Shown in pieces: positions 7,037 through 15,256 of a DNA stretch of 64,000 nt; positions within the stretch are counted from its first letter, which is position 1; each line of letters starts with the position of its first letter. The translations under genes were made by a program, and so were the position numbers. The stretch covers positions 1 through 64,000 of the forward strand of contig JAWVFQ010000029.1 of assembly GCA_033856025.1 (NCBI GenBank). Reading direction: 5' to 3'. The notes beneath the pieces are model-generated. The model did not search any database. It worked only from the letters and a program-made list of their open reading frames with translations, and was not told where the DNA came from. This stretch comes from AC-38 sp033856025 (GTDB taxonomy: Bacteria; Actinomycetota; Thermoleophilia; Solirubrobacterales; Solirubrobacteraceae).

Positions 7037-9360
7037 GCTGGAACCTCCTCGAGCAGGTCGGCCGGCCGCACGCCCTCGCCGCGCTCGGCCGACAGGTAGG
7101 CGGCCTCGACCACGGACTGCACCGCGAGCCCGTCCGCGGCGCCGATCTCCGGGGGCCGTCCTTCGTCCAGCGCCGTGGCCAGTCGGCTCAGGTAGACGGC
7201 TCGGATGCGCGCACTGCCCGGCAACCGGCCCGGCGCCTGCCAGCGGCCGCTGCGCAGGCCGTCCACGGCGCGCAGCGTGAACAGCCGCGGCTCGGGCTCG
7301 ACCGCGAGATGCCCGTCGGCGCCCCATATGCGGCACTCCTCAGACAGCGTGCCGCGCACGGAGGAGCATCCGACGAGGGTCCCGATCGCCCCGTTGGCGA
7401 ACCGCAGCGTGACCGCGATCGTGTCCTCCACCTCGGTGGCGCCCTCCACCGTGCCGGCGGATCCCCAGACCTCGTCGACCTCGACGCCGACGAGGTGGCG
7501 AACCAGGTCGACGTAGTGGGTGAGGTTCATGATGAAGATGCCGCCGCCGGCCCGGGCCTTGGACGCGCGCCAGTCGGACTGCGCGCGTCCCGAGAAGCCG
7601 CCGATCCAGTACGCCGGGGTCTTGTCCATGAACAGCCGGACGTGCGAGCCGGTGAACCGGCCCAGGCCTCCCGCCTCGACGAAGTGCCGCGCCACGATCA
7701 CCTTGGGCGTGTAGCGGTAGGGGAAGCAGACCGACAGCTCGCGGCCCGCCGCCCGCACCGCCTCGGTCATGGCCCGCGCCGCCGCCAGGGTGTTGGCCTG
7801 CGGCTTCTCCACGATCACGTGCTTGCCCGCCTGGGCCGCCTGGACCGCCAGCGGCGCGTGCATGTCGTGCGGCACCGCCAGCAGGACGGCGTCCACCCCG
7901 GCGTGGTCCATCAGCGCCTCCGGCGTCGGCGCCACGTCGGCGCCGAACGACTCGGCGACCTCGCGCGCCAGCCGCTGGACCGGGTCGAAGACGGCGGCCA
8001 GGCGCGTGTTGGGCGCCACCGCCGCGGCCAGCGCGTTGTCGATCCCGATGTCCCCGCATCCCATCAGGCCGATCCGCAGCTTCCCGCGCGCGCCCTCGAA
8101 ACCGAAGGCGACGCCCGTGCCGCCGACGGGAGGCCGTCCGGACACGGGGAGCGGCCGGCGCGCGTAGTCGAGGCCGCGGGCGGCGATGGACGGCGGCCGG
8201 AGCAGGTGTCCCCGGCGCACCGCGTAGTCGACGGGGAGCCGGGACCAGTCGAAGTGGGCGCCGACGAGGTCGCCCCGCGTGGCGAGCTCGCGATAGAACA
8301 GGCCGGCCTCGCGCGGGTCCACCGCGTCGCCGGCGAGGTCGTGGACGTCCAGCCGACCCGTGGCGAGGGCCGCCATGAACGCATCGCCTTCGGCACGCTC
8401 CTCGTCGCGGCCGGAGCGCTCCGAGCGCTCGGCCAGCATGTCGACGTGCGCCCCCACCATCCGCAGTCGCCGGCGCCGGATCTCGGCGAGCGGGAGCTCG
8501 CGCGTCACGCCGCGCGGCGAGCCGAGCAGCACGACGGTCCCTCCGGGTGCCGCGGCCCGCGCCGCCGCGAGCACTCCATCCGGGCTGCCGGACGCCTCGA
8601 TGACCACCGGGCAGGCCAGCTGCTCCAGAGCGTCGGTGTCGTCGGCCAGCAGGTGGCGTCCGGCGCCGCCGTCCAGCACGCCCGCCTTGTCGCGCGAGCG
8701 GGTGATCACGGCCGCGCAGGTCCCGCCGCGCGCCACGCCGATGCGCTGGGCCAGCACGCCCACGAGCCCGGCGCCGACCACCGCGAACGTGCCGCCCTCG
8801 ACGAGCCCGCCGGCGGTCACGCCCTGGCCGGAGATGATGCCCAGGTAGACCATCGCCGCCGCGACCGGGTCGACGCCGGCGGGGATGGGATAGACGCGCG
8901 ACGCCTCCACGGTGCTGATCGAGGCGTGGCGCGCGCCGGCCGCCGCGACCGGGTCGCCCGGCGCCAGCCCGCTGACGCCGGGGCCGGCCTCCAGGACGAC
9001 GCCGCTGGCGGAGTTCCCGGGCATCCCCAAACCCATGGACGCATTCGGGAGGCGCAGGTAGCGCGCTCGCTCGGTCCCCGGGCTGACCGCACTGGTGTGT
9101 GTGGCGACGGTTACGCGCCCGCGCCCCGGTCGCGGGACCTCGACCGGCAGCAGCTCGCCGTAGCCGCTGCTGGTCCACCCGACCGCCCACGCGCTGCGCA
9201 GGCCGCGGCGGTTGCGCGCCGCCTGGGCCCGTGCCCAGACCCACCACATCACCTCGCGCCGGACGTCGAACGCCATCGCCGGCGTGAGGCCCAGTCTCGT
9301 GGCCACCGCGACCTGCAGGTCGCGGACCCGAACCTGGGCGGCGGGCGTCAGGCGCGGCAC
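7033..9360 (-). CDS. two-domain oxidoreductase: MDR dehydrogenase fused to Gfo/Idh/MocA
   Basis: A 775-residue fusion. Residues about 60-340 form a medium-chain dehydrogenase domain with a VVGAGLVGVLA cofactor loop near 194-204. Residues about 428-775 form a Gfo/Idh/MocA domain with GLMGCGDIG near 431-439 and the conserved EKP at 518-520. Proteins of this layout occur in bacterial polysaccharide clusters and are presumed to oxidise or epimerise a sugar nucleotide in two steps; that role is inference. GTG 9360 was chosen because upstream sequence loses similarity and a TGATACC element lies close by. The 3' end is coupled (GTGA) to the small MDR-like gene. Confidence 0.82.
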   Translation of the reverse strand: MPRLTPAAQVRVRDLQVAVATRLGLTPAMAFDVRREVMWWVWARAQAARNRRGLRSAWAVGWTSSGYGELLPVEVPRPGRGRVTVATHTSAVSPGTERARYLRLPNASMGLGMPGNSASGVVLEAGPGVSGLAPGDPVAAAGARHASISTVEASRVYPIPAGVDPVAAAMVYLGIISGQGVTAGGLVEGGTFAVVGAGLVGVLAQRIGVARGGTCAAVITRSRDKAGVLDGGAGRHLLADDTDALEQLACPVVIEASGSPDGVLAAARAAAPGGTVVLLGSPRGVTRELPLAEIRRRRLRMVGAHVDMLAERSERSGRDEERAEGDAFMAALATGRLDVHDLAGDAVDPREAGLFYRELATRGDLVGAHFDWSRLPVDYAVRRGHLLRPPSIAARGLDYARRPLPVSGRPPVGGTGVAFGFEGARGKLRIGLMGCGDIGIDNALAAAVAPNTRLAAVFDPVQRLAREVAESFGADVAPTPEALMDHAGVDAVLLAVPHDMHAPLAVQAAQAGKHVIVEKPQANTLAAARAMTEAVRAAGRELSVCFPYRYTPKVIVARHFVEAGGLGRFTGSHVRLFMDKTPAYWIGGFSGRAQSDWRASKARAGGGIFIMNLTHYVDLVRHLVGVEVDEVWGSAGTVEGATEVEDTIAVTLRFANGAIGTLVGCSSVRGTLSEECRIWGADGHLAVEPEPRLFTLRAVDGLRSGRWQAPGRLPGSARIRAVYLSRLATALDEGRPPEIGAADGLAVQSVVEAAYLSAERGEGVRPADLLEEVPA

Positions 9361-9453
9361 CGGCGGCAAGGTATCAGGGGCATCGAGATCCGGTCCCTCG
9401 CTCGGCCGGCCGCCGCGCCGGTCCACCTCGCTCTGGTACAAAGGCGCCCTCCA

Positions 9454-10587
9454 ATGACGGAACGCTCCCTGGGAGAGTGGCTGCGCCTCGTACGCGACGG
9501 CTGGCCCGCACTCGTCGTCTGCGTCGCGCTCGGCGTCGGCGGCGCGCTCTTCTACACCTCGCGCCAGGACTCTTCCTACGGGGCCACGTGCACGCTGGTG
9601 GTCAGCGCCGCCCGAGGGTTCCTCGATCCGCAGGATGCGGACCAGCTGCCGGCGCTGGCCGACACCGTGGGGCGGCTGGTCGTGACCGCGCCGGTGGTGC
9701 ACCAGACGGCGGTGCGCTACGTCCGCGCGACCTCTGACCCCGCGGAGGCGGCGCGGCGCCGGAGGACGGCGACCGCGAAGTGGATCAAGGCGCATGTCGT
9801 GACGCGCCGCGAGGCGTCGTCGGCCATCCTGCGCGTCAGCGGCTCGGCCCGCTCGCAGCGCGAGGCCTCCGACCTGGCCGAGGCGGCGGGCCTGTCGCTC
9901 TCCGGGGTGGTCAACCAGCGCTCCGCCGCGCCGCAGGCCACGCCGGGAGGCCTACGCGTGGCCGCGTTTCCCGCCTCGGGCGACGGGAAGCTGAGCCCCA
10001 GGCCCCGGCGCGACCTGCTGATAGGCGCCAACGTGGGGATCCTGGCCGGCCTGCTGGCCGCCTACCTGATGGGCGTCCTGCGACGCCGCCTGTGGCGGCC
10101 GGAGGAAATCGAGGAGGAGCTGCACGCGCCGGTGCTCGGCCGGTTGGTCCGGGTCGGCGGCGAGGCGACCGTGGTGGGCCCGGAGTTCGCCGAGCTGCCC
10201 GACCGGCTGGCGGGAGGTCCCGCACGCGGTGGCCCCCTGACCGTGCTGGTGAGCGGGACCGGGAAGCCGGAGGCCATCCGGGCGGTCGCGCGGTCGACGG
10301 TCCAGGCGCTCGAGGCCATGGGCGGCCAGGCGCGCCTGGTCGAGAACGGCGGCTCGTCCGAGGAAAGCGAGGCGCCCGACGACACCCCGACCCCGGTGGG
10401 GGGCTACATCGTCGTGGCCGGACCGCCCGTCGGGAAGGCTGGGAACGGGCTGCTCGAGCTCGCCCGCGAGGCCGACCACACGCTGATCGTCACCGCGCTG
10501 GGCACCAGCCGGCGCAAGCTGCGGCGCGTCCACGGCGCCGGGCGCGTGTTCGAGCGCCGCCTGCTGGGCACCGTCGTCACGGAGTAG
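9454..10587 (+). CDS. Wzz-like chain-length determinant/polysaccharide co-polymerase
   Basis: A 377-residue membrane protein with two transmembrane helices, one at about 18-34 (WPALVVCVALGVGGALFY) and one near 190-208. They flank an extracytoplasmic helical domain, the arrangement of Wzz polysaccharide co-polymerases. The cytoplasmic C-terminal part resembles a degenerate BY-kinase-like domain: alternating hydrophobic strands are present but no Walker A is evident. It is therefore probably catalytically inert and regulatory. The gene is divergent from the oxidoreductase and ends 2 bases from the convergent YdjC gene. It would set polymer length together with the Wzy-like protein. Confidence 0.72.
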   Translation: MTERSLGEWLRLVRDGWPALVVCVALGVGGALFYTSRQDSSYGATCTLVVSAARGFLDPQDADQLPALADTVGRLVVTAPVVHQTAVRYVRATSDPAEAARRRRTATAKWIKAHVVTRREASSAILRVSGSARSQREASDLAEAAGLSLSGVVNQRSAAPQATPGGLRVAAFPASGDGKLSPRPRRDLLIGANVGILAGLLAAYLMGVLRRRLWRPEEIEEELHAPVLGRLVRVGGEATVVGPEFAELPDRLAGGPARGGPLTVLVSGTGKPEAIRAVARSTVQALEAMGGQARLVENGGSSEESEAPDDTPTPVGGYIVVAGPPVGKAGNGLLELAREADHTLIVTALGTSRRKLRRVHGAGRVFERRLLGTVVTE

Positions 10588-10589
10588 CG

Positions 10590-11471
10590 TCAGGTCCCCA
10601 GGCCGCGGTAGCTGCGCAGGGAGGTCCCGGCCGCGGCGAGGTCCCGAGCGGTCGACGGGTCGGTCAGCACGGTCAGGTCGGTCGCGCGCTCGTCGGTGAG
10701 GCCGGGGGTCAAATCGCGCAGCTCGTCGTCGACGTACGCCGGATGAGAGACGATCTCCGAGGTTCCGGGCGGCACGGTGGCCAGGGCCGTGCGCCAGCGG
10801 GTGACGTAGTCGGCGCCCGACTCGACGAGGTTGGGCGACAGCCGCCAGTCGGGCAGGGCGAAGCGGCGCTCCAGCGTGTGCCGCGCCAGGCGCCGGTTCG
10901 CCTCGGTCGCGAAGCGGATCGGACGCCCGAAGCGCCAGCGCCAGCGCGCCCGCGCGGGCGAGCGACCCGGCTCCACGGTCCAGATGCGCGGCGTGCGGAC
11001 GGCCGGGATCCCGGCGTCGTGCGCGGCCCGTGCGGTGGCCGCGCACAGCCCGGGCCAGAAGGCAACGGCGCGGTGGGCGTCCCAGTGGGTCGGGGTCACA
11101 CCCAGCCCGCGCAGGCGCTGCGCCTGGGCCGTCACCTCCCGGCCCACCTCGCGGGGCGAGACCCGGCGCGTCACGAGCCTTCGCAGCAACGCGCGGTCGG
11201 ACAGGAACCGGCCGTCGGCGTCGACCAGCGACGGGATGTCCGCCGGGTCGCTGGCGGGAGAGAAGCTGAAGTTCACGTGCAGTCCCACGCTCAGCTCCGG
11301 GCACTCGTGGGGGAGGTCGGCCGCCTCATGCGCGGCGACGCCCGTCACCAGGACGGTGGTCGACGTGAGGATCCCCCCGTGGTGGGCCTCGCGCACCGCG
11401 CGGTTGACTCCGGCGGTGAGACCGAAGTCATCCGCGTTGACGATGAGCTCGCGCGCCGCGGCCTCAGGCAC
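10590..11471 (-). CDS. YdjC/ChbG-family carbohydrate deacetylase
   Basis: A 293-residue protein of the YdjC (ChbG/HopO-like) family, which removes acetyl groups from N-acetylated oligosaccharides using a divalent metal. NADDFG at 12-17, the His in SVGLHVN (about 65), THWDAHR at about 128-134 and a late SHP motif supply the metal and catalytic residues. Length is normal. The GTG start overlaps the methyltransferase stop by 8 bases, placing it third in the leftward operon glycosyltransferase-methyltransferase-deacetylase. This is the second deacetylase fold in the cluster, after the NodB protein. Confidence 0.85.
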   Translation of the reverse strand: MPEAAARELIVNADDFGLTAGVNRAVREAHHGGILTSTTVLVTGVAAHEAADLPHECPELSVGLHVNFSFSPASDPADIPSLVDADGRFLSDRALLRRLVTRRVSPREVGREVTAQAQRLRGLGVTPTHWDAHRAVAFWPGLCAATARAAHDAGIPAVRTPRIWTVEPGRSPARARWRWRFGRPIRFATEANRRLARHTLERRFALPDWRLSPNLVESGADYVTRWRTALATVPPGTSEIVSHPAYVDDELRDLTPGLTDERATDLTVLTDPSTARDLAAAGTSLRSYRGLGT

Positions 11472-12195
11472 GCCCGCCCTCTCGGCGCAGGACGGCGACC
11501 AGCTGCGTGTTCGCGAGCGTCGTGGCCTGGAGGAGCGTGGCCGCGGTCCATGACAGCCCGGCCAGCCGCCGCGCCACAGGCGGCGCGAGCACGGCGCGCC
11601 GGCCCCGGACCTCGAATCCGGGGAACAGCCGCCGCAGCTCCGCCCGGGTCACGGCGCGCACGCGCCGGTTGCGCGGGTTGTCCACGCAGAAGTCGTAGGA
11701 CACGATGGACCCGCCGGGGGCCAGCACGCGCGCGGACTCGGCCGCCACGGCCCGGCGCATCCCCGCATCGGCGATGGAGGAGAGCATCATGCTCTGGAAG
11801 ACCACGTCGAAGCGTCCGTCGGGCCAGGGCAGCCGCGTCGCGTCGCCGGCCCGCAGCTCGGCGCCGGCCAGCCGCTCCCGCGCGCGGTCGACGCGCCCCT
11901 CCAGCAGGTCGATCCCCGCGAGCCGCGCCCGGGCGGCGCCCCACGCCTCGAAGGCCAGCAGCCACGCCCCGTCGCCGCACCCGACCTCCAGCACGCGCCG
12001 GCTCTCGAGAGGGAGCAGCCCGGCGCCGCCCAGTGCCCTCACGACGGCGCGCTCGGTGGCCTGGCGCACGAACAGCGGCCCCGGAGACGTGAGCGCATAG
12101 CGCGCGGCCGGGATCTCGGCCGCCCGACGGGTGTACTCCCGGGCGATCCGCGCGGCCTCGCCCGCGTGCGGATCGGCGGGCGGGCTCTCGCGCAC
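11464..12195 (-). CDS. class I SAM-dependent methyltransferase
   Basis: A 243-residue Rossmann methyltransferase. Motif I is LEVGCGDG near residue 70. An acidic IDLLEGR follows for the ribose of SAM, then FDVVFQSMMLSSI (motif IV) and RVLAPGGSIVSYD (post motif). The last 30 residues include a hydrophobic stretch. Start is GTG 12195, 5 bases after the upstream glycosyltransferase stop. Operon context with glycosyltransferase and deacetylase genes suggests methylation of a sugar or lipid-linked saccharide, but the acceptor is not evident. Confidence 0.82.
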   Translation of the reverse strand: MRESPPADPHAGEAARIAREYTRRAAEIPAARYALTSPGPLFVRQATERAVVRALGGAGLLPLESRRVLEVGCGDGAWLLAFEAWGAARARLAGIDLLEGRVDRARERLAGAELRAGDATRLPWPDGRFDVVFQSMMLSSIADAGMRRAVAAESARVLAPGGSIVSYDFCVDNPRNRRVRAVTRAELRRLFPGFEVRGRRAVLAPPVARRLAGLSWTAATLLQATTLANTQLVAVLRREGGRA

Positions 12196-12200
12196 CCGGC

Positions 12201-13214
12201 TCAGCGCCCCCGCCCCGGGGCGGCTGGGATCCCCGGCTCGGGCTCCGCCTCGGCATGGCGTTCGTTGTACTCGTCGGCCAGCTCGCGCAGCCCGGGTCCG
12301 AGGGGCACGCGCAGGGCGTCGCGAGCGGCATCCGCGAACTCACCGGGAAGGGCGCCCGCCACGGGGCGGCGCAGCAGCCGCGAGAGGGTCCCCGCGAGCA
12401 GGGCCTTCTCGAGCTGGCCGAGGGCGAGCGCCAGCTGGACGAAGCGCCGCGCCACGGGCCCGAGGTGCTTGTGCAGGTAGCGGTGCGTGCTGCGCGCCTG
12501 CTCGACGCGGCGCCGGCGCGGGACCGCGGAGGAGGACTGACGGCCGCGGTGCACGACGCGCGCGGCGGGGACGTGGTGCACCTCGTGGCCGGCGGCCCGC
12601 AGGCGCGCGCACAGGTCACTGTCCTCCGCGTACATGAAGAACCCCTCGTCGAAGACCGGCGCGGGCGGGAGCGCCGCGCGGCGCAGCATCAGCGCGCACC
12701 CGGAGAGCCGGCCCACCGCGCGCGGCCGGTCCGCGGCCGACTCCACCCAGCCGGACTGGCCGGCCGACACGGCGAAGCGCGCCGCCGCGGCCGGCGCCAG
12801 CGGTGCCCAGGCGGTCTGCAGCCGCGCGCCCGACGGGCTCTCGATCGCCGGGCCGGCCGCGGCCACGCGCGGGTGGTCCTCCATGTAGCCGACCAGGCGG
12901 TCCACGTCCTCCGGGGTCGTGAGCGCGTCGTCGTTGAGCAGCAGCACGTAGTCGGCGCCCGTCCGGGCGATCACCGTGTTGTGATTGGCGCCGAACCCCG
13001 CCCGGAACGGCTGGGCGATGAGTCGGACGGGCGGTCGCAGCGCGGCGATGGCCTCCACGGAGCCGTCGTCGGACGCGTTGTCGAGGACCACGACCTCGAC
13101 GTCCGGCCGCACGCGAAGGCCGGCCAGGGCGTCCAGCAGCGCCAAGGTCTGGTCCCGATTGCCGTGGTTCACGATCGAGATCGTGAGCGTCGGCGAAGTG
13201 TGGCGATCCGTCAC
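12201..13214 (-). CDS. family 2 glycosyltransferase, rhamnosyltransferase (WbbL)-like
   Basis: A 337-residue GT2 with ISIVNHGNRD at the N-terminus and VVLDNASDDGS. The metal-binding LLNDDA follows, and YAEDSDLCARLRAAG is the typical acceptor-site block of WbbL-like rhamnosyltransferases. A C-terminal basic helical tail follows, where the His-rich HRYLHKHLGP segment is common to the subgroup. The GTG start at 13214 begins the three-gene leftward operon with the methyltransferase and YdjC deacetylase. It lies divergent from the secreted protein gene at 13327. The donor sugar is inferred by similarity only. Confidence 0.83.
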   Translation of the reverse strand: MTDRHTSPTLTISIVNHGNRDQTLALLDALAGLRVRPDVEVVVLDNASDDGSVEAIAALRPPVRLIAQPFRAGFGANHNTVIARTGADYVLLLNDDALTTPEDVDRLVGYMEDHPRVAAAGPAIESPSGARLQTAWAPLAPAAAARFAVSAGQSGWVESAADRPRAVGRLSGCALMLRRAALPPAPVFDEGFFMYAEDSDLCARLRAAGHEVHHVPAARVVHRGRQSSSAVPRRRRVEQARSTHRYLHKHLGPVARRFVQLALALGQLEKALLAGTLSRLLRRPVAGALPGEFADAARDALRVPLGPGLRELADEYNERHAEAEPEPGIPAAPGRGR

Positions 13215-13326
13215 GTGGCCGGTACTCTTGCACGAGAGCGGCGAGCGTCGGCCGGGCCGCTCCGGTCGCCGGTAGAACAGCCGTCCGCCTCACAGATCAA
13301 GTTCCAGTCATGGGCCCTCGGGGCCG

Positions 13327-14415
13327 ATGAGACCACCAGTGACCCTCCTGCCACGCCTCATCGTGCTGCTCGCTCTCTCGGCTGCGTCCTGCGGCGCCCC
13401 GGCGGCCGCCCACGCCGCCGTCGGCCCGCCCTTCGGCGTCGGCGACTCCTCCGGGAACATCCGGCTGAACACCCGCGACCCCGCGGCCATCCGCTGGGTG
13501 GCCCGCCGCACCGGGACGATCGCCCGCCTGTGGGTCAAGACCCGCACGGCCACCCACGGCGGCGCGGTGGACAGCTCCTACTACTCCGGCACGACCGGCA
13601 CCTGGGAGGCGACGACGTACGCCACCGCCTCCGACGGGCGCCCGGCCACGGGACGGGTGCTCGCCCGCGAGCGCTTCGTGCCCGTCGCGCGGATGCGGGC
13701 CGACGGGGCGCCCTTCGGGAACGCGGCGGGTGAGGCCATCGGCCTGCGGCTGAGCCTCCCGGTCACCCGGGGCGCCGAGTACATCACGGTGGTCCAGAAC
13801 GTCGATCCCCTGCCCGCGCTGAACTACGCCTCGCTGAACTTCCTCTACAGCGCCGCCGGCCTCCAGGGCGCTCAGGGCCGAAACGAGCGGCGCACCTCCG
13901 CGCCCGACGCCATGTACGGCCTGGACCCGCGCGAGCTGGTCGGTGGAAGCCGGGGCGGGCTCTGGTACCTGCCGGGCAACAACTTCGGCCAGTTCGCCAA
14001 GTTCCTGCCGACCTACGTCCAGCAGTTCTCGGACGGGTCGGCCGCGGGCCAGCCGTACTACAGCGGGTCCTCGGTCCCGGCCGGCCGGACGATCAAGCAG
14101 CGCTTCGTCGTGCGGGGCGACCGCACGATCGGCGCGGTGGGAGCGTTCCTGACCGCCCCGGACGGGTTCCTCGCCACGGTGTTCGTGAACGGCGCGTCGA
14201 GACGCTCGGTCGAGCTCTCGGGCGGCGCGGACCGGATCGTGACCAGGACGCTGGGCTCGCCCCTGAAGGTCGCGTCGGACTCCATCGTCGAGATCGTGGC
14301 GACGCCGCACACCACGGGCTCCCTCAAGGCGCTCTACGCCGACGACGTCTTCGAGCAGCTCATGGGCCTGCCCGCGGGACATCGCGCGCTCCCGCTGTAC
14401 CCGGTCTACGCCTGA
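13327..14415 (+). CDS. secreted hypothetical protein
   Basis: A 362-residue exported protein with an N-terminal signal sequence (hydrophobic LIVLLALSAAS) ending near AHAAVG. An upstream AASC could alternatively be a weak lipobox. The mature part is beta-rich and contains no domain I recognise. It has two loosely similar stretches, each with a YYSGT or YYSGS motif followed by a basic segment (around residues 84 and 239), suggesting internal duplication. It sits at the edge of the polysaccharide locus, and its 3' end overlaps the MBL gene by 10 bases. It may be a surface or matrix protein; this is inference. Confidence 0.7.
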   Translation: MRPPVTLLPRLIVLLALSAASCGAPAAAHAAVGPPFGVGDSSGNIRLNTRDPAAIRWVARRTGTIARLWVKTRTATHGGAVDSSYYSGTTGTWEATTYATASDGRPATGRVLARERFVPVARMRADGAPFGNAAGEAIGLRLSLPVTRGAEYITVVQNVDPLPALNYASLNFLYSAAGLQGAQGRNERRTSAPDAMYGLDPRELVGGSRGGLWYLPGNNFGQFAKFLPTYVQQFSDGSAAGQPYYSGSSVPAGRTIKQRFVVRGDRTIGAVGAFLTAPDGFLATVFVNGASRRSVELSGGADRIVTRTLGSPLKVASDSIVEIVATPHTTGSLKALYADDVFEQLMGLPAGHRALPLYPVYA

Positions 14416-15143
14416 CCGAGGTCCACCCCGAGCGAGGTCCGGGGGAACACCGATGAGGCGTCGGCCAGGAGCGCCGCCTCGTCGGCGCGCGGGTGGATGT
14501 GGATGAGGACGAGGCGCTGCACCCCGGCCGCCTCCGCGACGCGCGCCGCGTCGCGCGCCGAGCTGTGCGTCCGGTCGCCCGGGGACTCGGCGTCGGTGTG
14601 CCACGCCTCGTGGAGCAGGACCCGGGCGCCGCGGGCGAGGTCCGCGTTCCCCGGGTCCCATGCCGTGTCCGTGCAGTACACGTCGTCGTCGCCTATGCGC
14701 AGGGCCGCGGTGGGCCCGCTGTGTCGATCCTGGCGGCGCGCCGACATCGCGAAGGGGCCCACGGTGAAGTCGCCGTCCCCGAAGTCGTGGACGTCGCCCA
14801 CCATCCGATCCACGGCGACGTGCAGCAGCGGCGGCCCCATCAGCGCCTCGATCACCGCACGGGTCGCGGTGTCGTAGAGCCAGCGGCCGGGGCCGTGGAC
14901 GACGGGCGGCTCGGGCAGGTCGAGCGCGGGCAGGTAGGCCAGGCCGACGACGTGGTCGAGGTGGAAGTGCGTGAGCACCACGTCCAGGCGGGCGACGCCG
15001 TCGAGCAACGCCGGGTCCTCGACCAGCCGCGAGACGCCGGTCCCGGCGTCCACGAGGAGGGCCCGGTCACCCTGGCGCACCAGCGCGCAGCAGGTCTCCC
15101 GCTTCGCCGTGGGCACCCAGCCGCCGCTTCCGCAGAGGATCAA
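14406..15143 (-). CDS. MBL-fold metallo-hydrolase
   Basis: A 245-residue metallo-beta-lactamase-fold hydrolase. THFHLDHVVG supplies the HxHxDH metal site (His59, His61, Asp63, His64). The Asp in YCTDTAWD, the LLHEAW segment and IHIHPRAD fit the RNase Z/arylsulfatase-like branch. The start is a TTG at 15143 with AAGGGA 9 bases upstream; no ATG or GTG suits better. The substrate is unknown. It is monocistronic, transcribed leftward, immediately downstream of the tRNA-Gln gene on the same strand. Confidence 0.8.
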   Translation of the reverse strand: MILCGSGGWVPTAKRETCCALVRQGDRALLVDAGTGVSRLVEDPALLDGVARLDVVLTHFHLDHVVGLAYLPALDLPEPPVVHGPGRWLYDTATRAVIEALMGPPLLHVAVDRMVGDVHDFGDGDFTVGPFAMSARRQDRHSGPTAALRIGDDDVYCTDTAWDPGNADLARGARVLLHEAWHTDAESPGDRTHSSARDAARVAEAAGVQRLVLIHIHPRADEAALLADASSVFPRTSLGVDLGQA

Positions 15144-15165
15144 CGCGGACTTCCCTTCACGCGAA

Positions 15166-15236
15166 CTGGGGGGCAGGGACTCGAACCCCGATAACCAGCT
15201 CCAGAGGCTGGCGTCTTGCCATTAGACGACCCCCCA
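15166..15236 (-). tRNA. tRNA-Gln (anticodon CUG)
   Basis: Reading leftward, a 7-bp acceptor stem TGGGGGG/CCCCCCA closes a cloverleaf. The D arm is GTCT..AGAC, the anticodon stem CCAGC/GCTGG has loop CTCTGGA (anticodon CTG), and the T arm is CGGGG-TTCGAGT-CCCTG. The discriminator base is G, as usual for tRNA-Gln. CCA is not encoded. All stems pair, with one G-U in the T stem. Confidence 0.95.
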
Positions 15237-15256
15237 ACGGCGGTCAAGGATAGCTC

